Shown: positions 1 to 10,130, counted from the first letter of the stretch. The stretch is 64,000 nucleotides of DNA from Kribbibacterium absianum (GCF_030067705.1 NZ_JASJEX010000001.1:372001-436000); one strand, 5' to 3'. Program-made: numbers and translations. The notes: generated from the letters alone by a model not told the origin.

Positions 1-624
1 GAGGGCGAGCCGGCGGCCTTTGCCGGTGGCATACGGGCGATCCTCTCGGGCGCGCCTCTGGACGACGACGGCGCCGACCCGCTGGGGCTCTTCCGCGCGC
101 TCGACGAGGCCGGGCTCCGCACCTTGTTCGTGAGCGGGCAGAACGCGGACGCCGAGCCGTTCGCAGAGGCGCTCGATGCGGCCGGTCTCGCCGGGTGCGA
201 GCAGGTGCCGGGCGACGCGCTGTCCGTCTCGGCGCGCGTGGCGTTGGCGGCCGCCCGGCGTGACGCCGACATCGTGGTCGCGGTGCTCGACGACGTCGAG
301 CAGGCTCGCGCGTTCGGCTCGCCGGCACGCGTGGCGGAGGCCTGCGAGCGCGTGGACGACGCGGTGTCCCGCATGACGCCTGCCTTCATGGCGACGGGTG
401 GCTTCGCGCTCGTGACGGCCACGCACGGGGGAGGGGAGGCCGCCGACCCGGTGTCCGCCACGGACGCCCCGGTGTGGCTCTTCGTCGCGCATCCGGACGC
501 CCGCACCTCGGACGTGGAGGAGGGGAGCCTCGTGGACGTCGCGCCGACGTTTCTGGGGCTGCTCGGTGTCCCTGCGCCTCGCTCGATGATGGGCACTCCG
601 TTGGCGCAGGTGCCCGGGCACTGA
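1..624 (+). CDS. gpmI: Phosphoglycerate mutase (cofactor-independent)-like protein, 3' part
   Basis: The frame is open from the first base, so the gene starts outside the window and 207 codons are visible. The end resembles the C-terminus of cofactor-independent phosphoglycerate mutase, which interconverts 3- and 2-phosphoglycerate: an HG motif, then a DVAPTFLGLLGVPAP stretch like the family's final DIAPTLLxLLG. Position just upstream of secG also fits, because glycolytic genes often precede secG in actinobacteria. The metal site looks broken: the family's DHGN reads THGG here (Thr at fragment codon 141), and the DMVGHTG motif is not recognisable. It may be a degenerate enzyme or another alkaline-phosphatase-superfamily member. 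The family call is moderate; activity is doubtful. Confidence 0.6.
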   Translation, partial: EGEPAAFAGGIRAILSGAPLDDDGADPLGLFRALDEAGLRTLFVSGQNADAEPFAEALDAAGLAGCEQVPGDALSVSARVALAAARRDADIVVAVLDDVEQARAFGSPARVAEACERVDDAVSRMTPAFMATGGFALVTATHGGGEAADPVSATDAPVWLFVAHPDARTSDVEEGSLVDVAPTFLGLLGVPAPRSMMGTPLAQVPGH

Positions 625-710
625 ACCTCCCACCATATGTGGTATGGTCTCTCATCGACTGTGAATCCTCAGCGGGCGTTCGTGCGCCCGGAGCCAAAGG
701 AGCGTGCCCT

Positions 711-962
711 GTGGGTGCCCTGAACATCGTCCTGGTCGTCATCTGGGCCGTCTCGGCCGTTGCCAGCATCCTTCTGATCCTCATGCACTCGGGCAAGGGC
801 ACCGGCGTGAGCGACATGATCGCGAGCTCCATGTACAACTCCAACGCCGGCTCCGGCGTGTGGGAGAAGAACCTGGACCGCCTGACGGTGATCAGCACCT
901 GCGTCTTCATCGTGACGCTCTTCGTTTTCATGCTGACGTTCCCCCAGGGCACCCTGGCGTAG
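711..962 (+). CDS. secG: Preprotein translocase subunit SecG
   Basis: An 83-residue protein with two hydrophobic segments (about residues 3-21 and 55-74) joined by a loop containing LMHSGKGTGVSDM, typical of SecG. SecG is the small accessory membrane subunit of the SecYEG channel and assists SecA-driven export. The GTG at 711 is chosen because an AAAGGAG lies about 6 bases upstream; an upstream extension to 474 would overlap the previous gene and has no SecG similarity. It lies 86 bases after the mutase-like gene and is followed by a strong terminator, so it probably ends that operon. Confidence 0.88.
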   Translation: MGALNIVLVVIWAVSAVASILLILMHSGKGTGVSDMIASSMYNSNAGSGVWEKNLDRLTVISTCVFIVTLFVFMLTFPQGTLA

Positions 963-994
963 GGTTCGGGGCACCGAACGATCGCACGACCGGA

Positions 995-1021
995 CGGCCT
1001 CGCGGTGGCGGGGCCGTTTTT
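995..1021 (+). terminator. Intrinsic terminator after secG
   Basis: A 9-bp GC-rich stem (one G-T pair) with a GGTG loop at 995-1016 is followed by five T residues. It lies 32 bases past the secG stop. Confidence 0.85.
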
Positions 1022-1717
1022 CGTGCGTCGAGAAGGCGCGGCCGCCGTTAAGCGGGGCTGCATCTTCGCGGTTTTATGCATCCATTGTGACCACAACCGG
1101 TGGTGTCCCGCGCTTCAGGCGAATCAAGCCGGTGCGTTTGGGCACCACCTCTGCGACCAGAGGAATCGACATGGCAGGCGCTCCGTTTCGTGGCCATTTG
1201 GCCTTCCTGCGCCGTGATGGTGCGCGGCCGACCATTCGCGGTGATGCCAACGAGACCGTCCGCGACGTCCGGTGCGCCTGGCTCTGCAGTCGGTTCCTTG
1301 CGGATACGGTGTCGAGGAGCATCAATGATGTACGGGGTTGCAGTGTTGAACCCATAGGAGCAGTGAACTGGGGCCTCGGGGGCGGCGCGCCTCGGCACTG
1401 AAACAAACCTGCGGTCTGCCTAGGTCGGAGGTGTCCGTCCGGTTGCCCTAGCCCGGCCTCCTCGGTCGCTCGCTACACGAGGTGATTCGCCCGAGGGCGC
1501 CGATCTCCACGAGCCGGGTGCTATGATTACCCCTACGTGCTGTTCGCCGTCGGCCCTCCTGGGGCCCGGTGGGCGGCCAGGTTGGCCAGCGAGGTGCCCC
1601 GGGGCCGGTGGTTGGGCTTCGGCCGAATCGTCGCATGGCCCCAGCGGCTCCAGACAAGGGACTCGTCCGCATCCGTGGCGGGCGGGCTTCGAGCGCGTCA
1701 CGGAACAAGGAGCGTTC
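1022..1717. other. Gene-free stretch and probable opp leader
   Basis: Nearly 700 bases separate the secG terminator from the first permease gene. No open frame here has a convincing ribosome site or recognisable product. A TATGAT at 1522-1527 could be the -10 of the opp promoter, but no good -35 is visible at the right distance. If used, it gives a leader of about 185 bases rich in self-complementary GC tracts. I could not match it to RNase P RNA, SRP RNA, tmRNA or a known riboswitch. Confidence 0.4.
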
Positions 1718-2710
1718 ATGGCACGATTCCTCACGTACGTCGCCAAGAGGGTCATCAACTACGCGGTGATGATCTTCGTGGCGACCTCCCTCACGTTCTT
1801 CTTGGCGTCGGCGTTCATGAGCCCACGCTCCAATTACGAGTCGCGCACCCCGCGGCCGCCGCAGGAGTCCATCGAGCAGTCGCTGACCGCCAACAACCTC
1901 AACGACAAGACCCCGATCATGGAGCGCTACACCACCTGGCTCAAGGGGATCGTCACAGAGTTCGACTGGGGCAACTCGCCCACGGGCACCTCCGTGAACA
2001 GCGAGATCTCGCAGCGCATCGGCGCGTCGGTGAAGCTGATGCTCCTCTCAACGGTGCTGTCCATCGTGATCGGCGTCGGTCTCGGCGTCTATACGGCCCA
2101 GAGACAGTACCAATGGCAGGACCGCCTGTGGGGCGGCGTCGCGGCGCTCTTCCTGACGGTCCCGACGGTCGTGCTCGCGATCCTCATTGTGTTTTTCGCC
2201 ATCGAGATCAACTCGGCGAGCGGCATGCGCATCTTCTACGTCACGGGCCTGTCGTCCTACACGGGGGACAACGTGCTTCTGGCGTTCCTGGACTTCCTGC
2301 AGCACATCCTGCTGCCCACCATCGTGCTGACCATCATCAGCGCCGTCGGCTACCACGTGAATCAGCGAACGTACCTGCTCGATGAGATGCACGCGGACTA
2401 TGTGCGCACCGCCCGCGCCAAGGGCCTCACCAAGAAGCAGGCCATCCGCAAGCACGCCCTGCGCGCCTCGCTGATCCCGACCTCGGTGAACGTGGCCTTC
2501 TCCATCGCCGGCATCTTCACGGGCGCGGTCATGACCGAGAAGATCTTCGCGATCCACGGGCTCGGCGAGTACTTCATCAACTGCATCAACAACAACGACA
2601 TCTACGGCTCGGTGGCGGTCGCGGCCTTCTCGGGCGTCTGCACGTTGGTCGGCGCGCTGCTGGCGGACCTCTTCGCCGCTGCGCTCGACCCGCGCATCAA
2701 GATGAGCTGA
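1718..2710 (+). CDS. oppB: Oligopeptide ABC transporter permease, OppB type (system 1)
   Basis: A 330-residue inner-membrane permease with an N-terminal membrane anchor, five further hydrophobic spans and the EAA-type coupling loop that contacts the ATPase (DYVRTARAKGLTKKQAIRKH). It ends with ALDPRIKMS, like the DPR tail of OppB/DppB proteins. The ATG at 1718 follows AAGGAG at 1707-1712; an in-frame start at 1523 would add about 65 residues unlike the family. It begins a four-gene importer: permease, permease, fused ATPase, binding lipoprotein. The substrate is probably peptides, but nickel or other dipeptide-family solutes cannot be excluded. Confidence 0.9.
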   Translation: MARFLTYVAKRVINYAVMIFVATSLTFFLASAFMSPRSNYESRTPRPPQESIEQSLTANNLNDKTPIMERYTTWLKGIVTEFDWGNSPTGTSVNSEISQRIGASVKLMLLSTVLSIVIGVGLGVYTAQRQYQWQDRLWGGVAALFLTVPTVVLAILIVFFAIEINSASGMRIFYVTGLSSYTGDNVLLAFLDFLQHILLPTIVLTIISAVGYHVNQRTYLLDEMHADYVRTARAKGLTKKQAIRKHALRASLIPTSVNVAFSIAGIFTGAVMTEKIFAIHGLGEYFINCINNNDIYGSVAVAAFSGVCTLVGALLADLFAAALDPRIKMS

Positions 2711-2721
2711 GGGGGCCTGCG

Positions 2722-3909
2722 ATGACTGACAAGAGCCAGAACCCGGATCTCCAAGACCCCGGGAAACTCACCCAGGAGACCGTCGACCACGCGCAGCGGC
2801 TGCACGAGGCCGAGACGGGCGCCGACGCCAACTGGGACACGATGGCCCGGGACGACGCCTCGCGCGACGAGAGCATCGAGCCCGCGACCGTGATTGACGG
2901 CACTCCGGTGGGCGAGGGGCCGGCCGGGCGCCGTCCCACCAACGCCGAGCTTGAGCTTGAGTCCCAGCGCCTCGAGCACACGGAGGTCAAGCGCATCTCC
3001 TACGCCGGCCTCATCGCGCGCCGGTTCTTCCGCCAGAAGAGCGCCGTCGCTGGGCTCACCATCTTGGCCGTGCTGGCGCTCCTTGCCATCTTCGGGCCGA
3101 TGATCAGCCCGTACGACTACACGGACCCGGACTTCGCGGCCCTCTCCGTGGCGCCGAGCGCCGAGCACTGGTTCGGCACCGACTCCGGCGGCCTCGACCT
3201 CTTCGCCTGTGTGGTCCACGGCCTCGGCCGCTCGTTGGTGATCGGCATCTCCTATGCCCTCATCACCACGGTGCTCGCCGCCATCATCGGCACGGCCATC
3301 GCCTATGCGCGCGGCATCTGGGAGAAGATCGGCATGTGGTGCCTCGACATGCTGCTCGTGATCCCGTCCTTCCTTCTTGTGGCCATGATCGTGCGCGCCA
3401 CGAGCGGCGGCACCGGGTGGCTCATGCTGATCTTTGGGCTCTCGGCCTTCGGCTGGATCGGGTACGCCCGTACGTTGCGCACGATGGCCCTGTCGCTCCG
3501 CGAGCGGGACTACGTCAAGGCGGCCAAGTACATGGGCGTTTCGCCGTTCACGATCATCGTGCGGCACCTGATCCCCAACCTCGGGTCCATCCTCATCATC
3601 GACACGGTGCTCGGCGTCATCAGCGGCATCAACTCCGAGACGGCCTACAGCTTCCTCGGCCTCGGCATCAAGGTGCCGGACACCTCGCTCGGCTACATCC
3701 TGAGCCAGGGCTCGAGCGCCATGCTCACCGCGCCGTGGGTGGTGCTCATCCCGTCCATCGTCCTGATCGTCCTGTGCGTCTCCATGCAGCTCATCGGCGA
3801 CGGCCTCCGCGACGCCTTCGACCCCTACTCACGTGCCGCCGGCAACGTGGAGGAGGAGGCCGAGGACGCCACCCCCGGTCCCGAGAAGCTCGCCGAGCAC
3901 GATATCTAG
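2722..3909 (+). CDS. oppC: Oligopeptide ABC transporter permease, OppC type (system 1)
   Basis: A 395-residue partner permease, 11 bases after the first. The first hundred or so residues are charged and soluble, longer than usual for OppC, then membrane spans begin at KSAVAGLTILAVLALLAIFG. The OppC hallmark GTDSGGLDLF precedes the transmembrane core, and an EAA loop (DYVKAAKYMGVSPFTIIVRH) lies near residues 255-275. It ends with GDGLRDAFDPYS plus a 25-residue acidic tail. The order and spacing indicate one transcript with its neighbours. The long N-terminal cytoplasmic extension also occurs in OppC of system 2, so it may be a lineage trait. Confidence 0.9.
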   Translation: MTDKSQNPDLQDPGKLTQETVDHAQRLHEAETGADANWDTMARDDASRDESIEPATVIDGTPVGEGPAGRRPTNAELELESQRLEHTEVKRISYAGLIARRFFRQKSAVAGLTILAVLALLAIFGPMISPYDYTDPDFAALSVAPSAEHWFGTDSGGLDLFACVVHGLGRSLVIGISYALITTVLAAIIGTAIAYARGIWEKIGMWCLDMLLVIPSFLLVAMIVRATSGGTGWLMLIFGLSAFGWIGYARTLRTMALSLRERDYVKAAKYMGVSPFTIIVRHLIPNLGSILIIDTVLGVISGINSETAYSFLGLGIKVPDTSLGYILSQGSSAMLTAPWVVLIPSIVLIVLCVSMQLIGDGLRDAFDPYSRAAGNVEEEAEDATPGPEKLAEHDI

Positions 3910-3918
3910 GAGCGTTGC

Positions 3919-5949
3919 ATGTCTTCGAACACCCAGAACACTGAGGCCGCGCTCACGGTGCCTGTGGACGATGTCCTGCGCTACGAGCTGCTCGAGTCGA
4001 ACGGCCCCAAGAACGCGCCCACCGGCGACCCGGTGATGTCGGTGCGCGACCTCAACGTCTCGTTCAACACCGAGGCGGGCACCGTGCATGCGGTGCGCGG
4101 CGTGAACTTCGACCTGTGGGGCGGCCGCACCCTCGGTATCGTCGGCGAGTCGGGCTCCGGCAAGTCCGTCACCGCGCTGTCCCTGATCGGGCTGCTCGAC
4201 GACAACGCCCACGTGAAAGGCTCCATCAAGCTCCGGGGCACAGAGCTGATCGGCCTCACCGACGAGGAGATGAGCCAGTACCGCGGCGCGAACATCTCGA
4301 TGATCTTCCAGGACCCGCTCTCGGCGCTGACCCCGATGTTCTCGATCGGCGACCAGTTGGCGGAGGCCCTCAAGATCCACGACCCCGAGATGTCCAAGGC
4401 CGACGTCCGCGCCCGGTGCATCGAGCTCCTCGAGCTGGTCGGCATCCCGGAGGCCGAGGACCGTCTCGACTCCTACCCCCACGAGTTCTCCGGCGGCATG
4501 CGCCAGCGCGTGGTCATCGCCATCGCGATCGCGAACAACCCCGACATCATCATCGCCGACGAGCCCACGACCGCTCTGGACGTGACCATCCAGGCGCAGA
4601 TCCTCGACCTCCTCAAGGTGGCCCAGAAGGAGACCGGCGCCGCCGTCGTGCTCATCACCCACGACCTCGGCGTCGTGGCCGGCATCGCCGACGACATCAT
4701 GGTCATGTACGCCGGCCGCGCGGTGGAGCGCGCGAGCGTCGACACCCTGTTCGCGCGCCCGGGCCAGCCCTACACGATGGGCCTCTTCGCCGCGGTGCCC
4801 AAGCCGCACATGCCGAGCAACACGCGCCTCGTGCCCATCAAGGGCAACCCGCCCTCGCTGGCCGCCATTCCGCCGGGATGCCCCTTCTCGCCCCGCTGCC
4901 CGATCGCGGGTCCCGAGTGCTTCAAGACCGAGCCGCACCTGGAGGCGCTCGACCCGGCGGAGGGGCACCTCGTCTCCTGCCTCAAGATGCAGCAGATCCG
5001 CGACCAGCACCTCACCTACAAAGAGGTGTATCCGGACCTCGAGCCGCTGACGCCCAAGTGGGCCGAGGTGCCGCGCGACGAGCGCCCGGTGGTGCTCGAG
5101 CTCAAGGACGTCACGAAGGTCTTCGAGGTGCAGTCCAAGGGCCTCATCCGGCGCACCAAGGGCATCGTCACCGCGATGGACAAGGTGTCGTTCCAGATCC
5201 ACGAGGGCGAGACGCTGGCCCTGGTGGGGGAGTCCGGCTCCGGCAAGTCCACGACGCTCATGGAGATCATGGACCTGGCGGTGCCCAAGGAGGGCACCAT
5301 CACCGTGCTCGGCAAGGACACCAGGGATCTCAAGAGCGCGCGAGAGCGCCGCGAGCTGCGGCGCGACCTCCAGGTGATCTTCCAGGACCCGATGAGCTCG
5401 CTCGACCCCCGCATGCCCATCTACGACGTGCTCGCCGAGCCCCTCAGGGCGCAGCACTGGGACAAGAACAAGATCAACCGCCGCATCGGCGAGCTCATGG
5501 GCCTCGTGGGCATCAACCCGGACTATGTGGACCGCTTCCCGTCGCAGTTCTCGGGCGGCCAGCGCCAGCGCATCGCCATCGCGCGCTCGCTCGCGACGAA
5601 CCCCAAGCTGCTGCTGCTCGACGAGCCCATCGCGTCCCTCGACGTCTCCATCCAGGCGGGCATCATCAACCTGCTGGAGGACCTGCAGACCCAGCTCAAG
5701 ATCTCGTACCTCTTCGTGGCCCACGACCTGGCCGTGATCCGGCACATCTCCGACACGGTGGCGGTGATGCACCTGGGCAAGATCGTGGAGTACGGCGAGA
5801 CCGAGGAGGTCTTCAACAACCCGCAGGACCCCTACACCAAGGCGCTCCTCTCGGCCATCCCGATCCCGGACCCGCCCGTGGAGCGGACGCGCCTGCGCCT
5901 CGTGTACAAGGACGGCGAGCTGGTGCCGGCGAACGAGGTGCACGTCTAG
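3919..5949 (+). CDS. Fused dual ATPase of oligopeptide ABC transporter (OppD-OppF)
   Basis: A 676-residue protein with two complete ABC cassettes in one chain. The first has Walker A GESGSGKS (about 76-83), signature FSGGMRQR (about 190) and [18 protein letters not shown] oligopeptide C-terminal domain follows near residue 320, as in OppD. The second has GESGSGKS near 437, [13 protein letters not shown] near 544 and [12 protein letters not shown]. It would supply both ATPase sites for the permease pair just upstream. The usual CxxRCP tail of OppF is absent from the second half, which ends [18 protein letters not shown]. System 2 encodes the same functions as two genes. Confidence 0.92.
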   Translation: MSSNTQNTEAALTVPVDDVLRYELLESNGPKNAPTGDPVMSVRDLNVSFNTEAGTVHAVRGVNFDLWGGRTLGIVGESGSGKSVTALSLIGLLDDNAHVKGSIKLRGTELIGLTDEEMSQYRGANISMIFQDPLSALTPMFSIGDQLAEALKIHDPEMSKADVRARCIELLELVGIPEAEDRLDSYPHEFSGGMRQRVVIAIAIANNPDIIIADEPTTALDVTIQAQILDLLKVAQKETGAAVVLITHDLGVVAGIADDIMVMYAGRAVERASVDTLFARPGQPYTMGLFAAVPKPHMPSNTRLVPIKGNPPSLAAIPPGCPFSPRCPIAGPECFKTEPHLEALDPAEGHLVSCLKMQQIRDQHLTYKEVYPDLEPLTPKWAEVPRDERPVVLELKDVTKVFEVQSKGLIRRTKGIVTAMDKVSFQIHEGETLALVGESGSGKSTTLMEIMDLAVPKEGTITVLGKDTRDLKSARERRELRRDLQVIFQDPMSSLDPRMPIYDVLAEPLRAQHWDKNKINRRIGELMGLVGINPDYVDRFPSQFSGGQRQRIAIARSLATNPKLLLLDEPIASLDVSIQAGIINLLEDLQTQLKISYLFVAHDLAVIRHISDTVAVMHLGKIVEYGETEEVFNNPQDPYTKALLSAIPIPDPPVERTRLRLVYKDGELVPANEVHV

Positions 5950-6147
5950 GGCAATCGTATCGACAGGAACGGATACACAAGGCTTTTGCTTGGTACGTGA
6001 ACGTGCTTGGCAAAGGCCTTGATGTTTCGAAGTCTTTACTTGGTCGGGTGCCCTGTTTTACGCTGTGTAAGGTTGGGCACACCGACCAGAACGGCCGACC
6101 GGGCTCCGTCCGGCGGCCGCACGGCACTGAGCAGACGGGAGAGACAC

Positions 6148-7953
6148 ATGGCACCAAACAGCTTCACGCGTCGCACGTTCTTTGAGGCCGCCGGCGGTAC
6201 GGCCGCTGCGGTGGCGGGCCTCGGCCTCGTTGGCTGTGGCGGCTCCGACGGCTCCGACGGCAACGGCGGTGGCACCGGCGGCTCCAGCGACACCGGCACC
6301 GAGCCGCCCGAGGGCAGCCCCTGCACGACGGCGCTCGAGGAGCTGCCCCTGCCGGCGAAGGGCCAGGTCTACAACAACCCGCAGGACTACGACAACGTCA
6401 AGGACGGCGGCGACTTCGTGCTGCCCGCCGGCGAGATCGGCCCGGCCTGGAACTACTTCTCCGTGGACGGCAACACTTTCACGATGAACAACTTCTGGGG
6501 CCTCTACATGCCGGTGAACATGGTGCTGTCCGACGCCACCGCGTCCAAGTTCTCCGCGAACCCGGACTACATCGACTCCTACGAGTCGACCGAGGACTCC
6601 GGCAAGCAGGTCATCACCGTCAAGATCAACGAGAAGGCCACGTTCAACGACGGCACGGCCATCGACTGGACCGGGTACGAGACCGTGTGGAAGCTCATGA
6701 ACGGCCAGGACCCGGACTACCAGCCCGCGGCCACCGACGGCTACGACCAGATCGAGTCCGTCGCGCAGGGCGACGACGCCAAGACCTGCGTCATCACGAT
6801 GTCCCACCCCATCTATCCCTACGAGCCCATCATCAGCGCGGTCGCGCACCCCAAGATGCTCGACAAGACGCTCTACCAGACCGGCTGGGACAACAACCCC
6901 AACTCCGACCTCGGCGCCGGCCCCTTCAAGGTGGAGTCCTGCTCCACGTCGTCCGTGAAGTTCGTCCGCAACGACGCCTGGTGGGGCAAGCCGGCCAAGC
7001 TCGACTCCATCACCTACAAGCAGATGGACTCCCAGGCCCTCTTCAACGCCTTCAAGAACGGCGAGGTGGACACCACCGGCGAGGCCGCGTCCGGCTCGGC
7101 CGAGATGCTCTCCAACTTCTCCGGCATGCAGGACGCCTACATCCGCCGCGCCGACTCGCTCGCTGTCGCCAACATCGAGATCAACACCACCAAGGCCCCG
7201 CTCGATGACATCGACCTCCGCAAGGCCTTCGTCCAGTGCATCGACCAGGACACCATCCGCAAGGTCATCTTCCAGGGCGTGCACTGGGAGGAGGAGTACG
7301 TGGGCTCGCTGCTCGTGCCGGTCTGGGCCGACGGCTACGAGAACAACATGCCGGAGGACGTCTGGAAGGACCTCTCCACGGCCGAGGACCACGCCAAGGC
7401 CGCCAAGAAGACCCTCGAGGACGCCGGCTGGACGCTCAACGGCGACTACTACGAGAAGGACGGCAAGCCCGCGAAGTTCTCCTTCACCTCGTTCGGCGAC
7501 TCGACCATGGTGAAGAATCGCTCGCAGGCGATCCAGAAGATGGCGAAGGACGCCGGCATCCAGGTGGACATCGACGCCCAGCCCAGCTCCGAGTTCTCCA
7601 ACGTGCTGACCAGCGGCTCCTGGGACACCACGCTCTTCGGCTGGTCTTCGAGCACCTCGTGGATCTGGAACGGCCCGCAGATCTACGGCAGCGACTCTGC
7701 GTCGAACTTCACCCACGCCGGCTCCGCCGAGCTCGACGCGAAGCTCGCCAAGGTCATTACGATCTCCGACCGCACCGAGCAGCTCAAGGAGTTCAACGCC
7801 GCCGAGAAGGAGGCCCTCCAGTCCTACGCCTTCATCCCGGTGTTCGCCGGCCCCGACTGTGTGGTGTGCGACAAGGGCACCGCGAACATCGGCCCGGCGC
7901 TGTTCCTGAGCGTTCCGGCCGAGACCATGGGCTGGCAGAAGGACGCCGAGTAG
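6148..7953 (+). CDS. oppA: Peptide-binding lipoprotein of ABC transporter (system 1)
   Basis: A 601-residue extracellular solute-binding protein, family 5 by overall pattern. The leader has twin arginines (R8, R9 in TRRTFF) and a lipobox LVGC with Cys30, followed by a Gly/Ser/Asp-rich linker. It is therefore predicted to be exported, possibly by Tat, and lipid-anchored. The ATG at 6148 follows GGGAGAG; an in-frame start at 6007 would bury the signal sequence. Nearly 200 bases separate it from the ATPase gene, so it may also have its own promoter. It captures substrate for the permeases encoded upstream. Confidence 0.88.
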   Translation: MAPNSFTRRTFFEAAGGTAAAVAGLGLVGCGGSDGSDGNGGGTGGSSDTGTEPPEGSPCTTALEELPLPAKGQVYNNPQDYDNVKDGGDFVLPAGEIGPAWNYFSVDGNTFTMNNFWGLYMPVNMVLSDATASKFSANPDYIDSYESTEDSGKQVITVKINEKATFNDGTAIDWTGYETVWKLMNGQDPDYQPAATDGYDQIESVAQGDDAKTCVITMSHPIYPYEPIISAVAHPKMLDKTLYQTGWDNNPNSDLGAGPFKVESCSTSSVKFVRNDAWWGKPAKLDSITYKQMDSQALFNAFKNGEVDTTGEAASGSAEMLSNFSGMQDAYIRRADSLAVANIEINTTKAPLDDIDLRKAFVQCIDQDTIRKVIFQGVHWEEEYVGSLLVPVWADGYENNMPEDVWKDLSTAEDHAKAAKKTLEDAGWTLNGDYYEKDGKPAKFSFTSFGDSTMVKNRSQAIQKMAKDAGIQVDIDAQPSSEFSNVLTSGSWDTTLFGWSSSTSWIWNGPQIYGSDSASNFTHAGSAELDAKLAKVITISDRTEQLKEFNAAEKEALQSYAFIPVFAGPDCVVCDKGTANIGPALFLSVPAETMGWQKDAE

Positions 7954-8053
7954 CGACCGTTCCGGGGGGCCGCACCTTCGGGCGCGGGCCCCGTCGGCCG
8001 TGAGCAGCCCGCCTTCCGCTGTCTCTTGAATACAAACTGAGGGACTCACTGTG

Positions 8054-8094
8054 CCCCAGCTTTCCGCATCACTCCGGGAAGCTGGGGTTTTGTT
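8054..8094 (+). terminator. Intrinsic terminator after binding-protein gene of system 1
   Basis: Arms CCCCAGCTT and AAGCTGGGG form a stem of up to 13 bp including inner pairs, followed by TTTTGTTT. It separates the two importer gene sets. Confidence 0.9.
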
Positions 8095-8134
8095 TCGTCG
8101 CGAGAAAAAGGGAGGCCGATTCCTTTCAATCTTC

Positions 8135-8163
8135 TTGCAATTGTCGTGCATATCGTGAATACT
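8135..8163 (+). promoter_or_regulatory. Probable promoter of oppA, system 2
   Basis: TTGCAA and AATACT lie 17 bases apart in a locally AT-rich region 130 bases upstream of the binding-protein gene. Confidence 0.55.
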
Positions 8164-8182
8164 GTGGCCTCGTTACCGCAGA

Positions 8183-8199
8183 TTCAAGGACGTTTCAGT
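8183..8199 (+). promoter_or_regulatory. Conserved 17-base motif upstream of oppA, system 2
   Basis: TTCAAGGACGTTTCAGT matches 16 of 17 bases at 10131-10147, upstream of oppB of the same system. Both lie in the leader or promoter region, so a shared regulator or processing site is possible. Confidence 0.4.
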
Positions 8200-8291
8200 T
8201 ATGAGCGAAAACAATCTTGACCTGCAGGGGCATCACGGGAGGCCGCGCTAGAGGGGCGTCGCACCCGGCTCCAGAGACAGAAGGAGAGAGC

Positions 8292-9965
8292 ATGAGCGAC
8301 CAGATCAAGATCGGACGCCGCACCTTCCTCAAGGGCAGCGCCGCAGCGTCCGCACTTCTGACGCTTGCCGCGTGCAAGAAGGAGGACGGCTCCGCTGCTG
8401 GCGGCGACGCCACCGCGCAGGCCGCGTCCGGCGGCGCCACGGTGAACTACTACATCAACAACCCGGTCTCCATCGACCCGTTCAACGTCCAGGAGGACCA
8501 GGGCACGCAGGTCTGCTACCAGCTGTTCGACTCCCTCACGGACTACGACTACAACGCCGGCGAGGTCGTCTGCAAGGCCTGCACCTCCTATGACGCCAAC
8601 GACGACGCCACCCAGTTCACGTTCCACCTGGTGGAGGGCGCCAAGTTCCACAACGGTGACCCGGTGAACGCCGAGGCCTTCGTCCGCGGCTGGACCCGTC
8701 TCGTGGACCCCAAGACCACCGACGCGCCGTCCGACGTCTCCTACCACATCTCGATGGTGAAGGGCTACGACGAGCTCGTCGCCGGCACCACCACCGAGTT
8801 CGCCGGCCTGTCCGCTCCCGATGAGAACACCTTCGTCGTCGAGCTCAAAGAGCCGTACGCGGACTTCCCCTACGTCGCCACGCACCCGGCCCTCGCCCCC
8901 GTGCCGCAGGCCGCGCTCGACGACTACCAGACCTACTTCCTGAGCCCCATCGGCAACGGCGCCTTCAAGATGGACGGCAAGTGGGAGGACGGCCAGTACA
9001 TCAACCTCGTCCGCAACGACGACTACTACGGCGACAAGCCCTCCATCGCCGGCATCAACTTCAACATCCAGAAGGACGTCGAGACCGCCTACCGCGAGTT
9101 CCAGGCCGGCAACCTCGACTTCTGCGACATCCCGACCGCGCAGATCGACGAGGCCAAGTCCACGTACGGCGAGTCCGAGGACGGCTACACCGTCACCCCG
9201 GGCGCCCAGGCCCTGTTCGGCGAGGAGCCGTCCCTCTACTACCTCACGGTGAACAACACCGACGAGACGATGAAGGACATCAACCTCCGTCGCGCCATCT
9301 CCCTGGCCATCAACCGCCAGTCCATCTGCGACAACATCTTCATGGGCGTCCGCGCCCCGGCGGACAACATGATCCCGCCGGGAATCGCCGGCTACGAGGA
9401 GGGCGTCTGGGAGTACGCGCACTACGACAAGGACGCCGCCGTCAAGCTGCTCGACGAGCACTACCCGGCGGACGCCAACGGCCGCCGCGGCGTGTCCATC
9501 ACGCTGTCCTTCAACTCCGACGGCTCCCACAAGGAGATCATGGAGCACGTGCAGGCCGACCTCGACGCCGTGGGCCTCGACGTGACCCTCGACTCCTCCG
9601 AGTGGGCCGCCTACCTGGACCAGCTCCAGAACCTCGAGTACCAGATCGGTCGTCTCGGCTGGATCGCCGACTACCCGATCATGGACAACTTCCTGTACCC
9701 GATGTTCTACACGGGCAACGGCGACAACCGCTCCGGCTTCTCTGACCCTGAGGTCGACGAGGCCCTCTTGGCCGCCCGTCAGACCGTTGACGACGACGAG
9801 CGCATCGCCAACCTGCAGGCCGTGAACAAGCAGATCTCCGAGGCCTTCCCGGTTATCCCGCTTTTGTTCTACAAGCACAACTTCGTGGGCGGCGAGCGCA
9901 TCCAGGAGGCCTACATGGACCCGGCCAAGAAGTGCCACTTCGAGTCCATGACCGTCACGGAGTAG
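8292..9965 (+). CDS. oppA: Peptide-binding lipoprotein of ABC transporter (system 2)
   Basis: A 557-residue family-5 solute-binding protein resembling OppA of E. coli. The leader IGRRTFLKG matches the Tat consensus (R9, R10), and LTLAAC gives a lipobox with Cys28. Mature-region motifs typical of OppA include FHNGDPVNAEAFVRGWTRL and INLRRAISLAINR. The ATG at 8292 sits 5-10 bases after AAGGAGAG. It heads system 2 but is cut off from the permease genes by a strong terminator, so it is probably made from its own transcript, and in excess over the permeases. Confidence 0.92.
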   Translation: MSDQIKIGRRTFLKGSAAASALLTLAACKKEDGSAAGGDATAQAASGGATVNYYINNPVSIDPFNVQEDQGTQVCYQLFDSLTDYDYNAGEVVCKACTSYDANDDATQFTFHLVEGAKFHNGDPVNAEAFVRGWTRLVDPKTTDAPSDVSYHISMVKGYDELVAGTTTEFAGLSAPDENTFVVELKEPYADFPYVATHPALAPVPQAALDDYQTYFLSPIGNGAFKMDGKWEDGQYINLVRNDDYYGDKPSIAGINFNIQKDVETAYREFQAGNLDFCDIPTAQIDEAKSTYGESEDGYTVTPGAQALFGEEPSLYYLTVNNTDETMKDINLRRAISLAINRQSICDNIFMGVRAPADNMIPPGIAGYEEGVWEYAHYDKDAAVKLLDEHYPADANGRRGVSITLSFNSDGSHKEIMEHVQADLDAVGLDVTLDSSEWAAYLDQLQNLEYQIGRLGWIADYPIMDNFLYPMFYTGNGDNRSGFSDPEVDEALLAARQTVDDDERIANLQAVNKQISEAFPVIPLLFYKHNFVGGERIQEAYMDPAKKCHFESMTVTE

Positions 9966-10028
9966 GACGACTGCCCCTGGTGGTCACGTTCACACAAGGC
10001 TGCGACTGAGAGCGAGCAACAACGCCTG

Positions 10029-10061
10029 AAGGCGCCGAGTATAAGTGCTCGGCGCCTTTTT
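10029..10061 (+). terminator. Intrinsic terminator after oppA, system 2
   Basis: Perfect arms GGCGCCGAG and CTCGGCGCC around an 8-base loop are followed by five T residues; flanking AA/TT extend the stem. Confidence 0.93.
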
Positions 10062-10130
10062 ATGCACTTACGTATGGTCTGCGAGACGAAACCGCTGGTG
10101 CTGAGCTGCTTTGTTTCTAGGTCTTTCAGC

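Noticed and set aside
474-710. Longer SecG start
   Set aside because: It would overlap the preceding gene and encode an unrelated charged stretch; GTG 711 has a strong ribosome site.
1022-1717. RNase P RNA, SRP RNA or tmRNA
   Set aside because: None of the conserved core sequences of these RNAs could be found.
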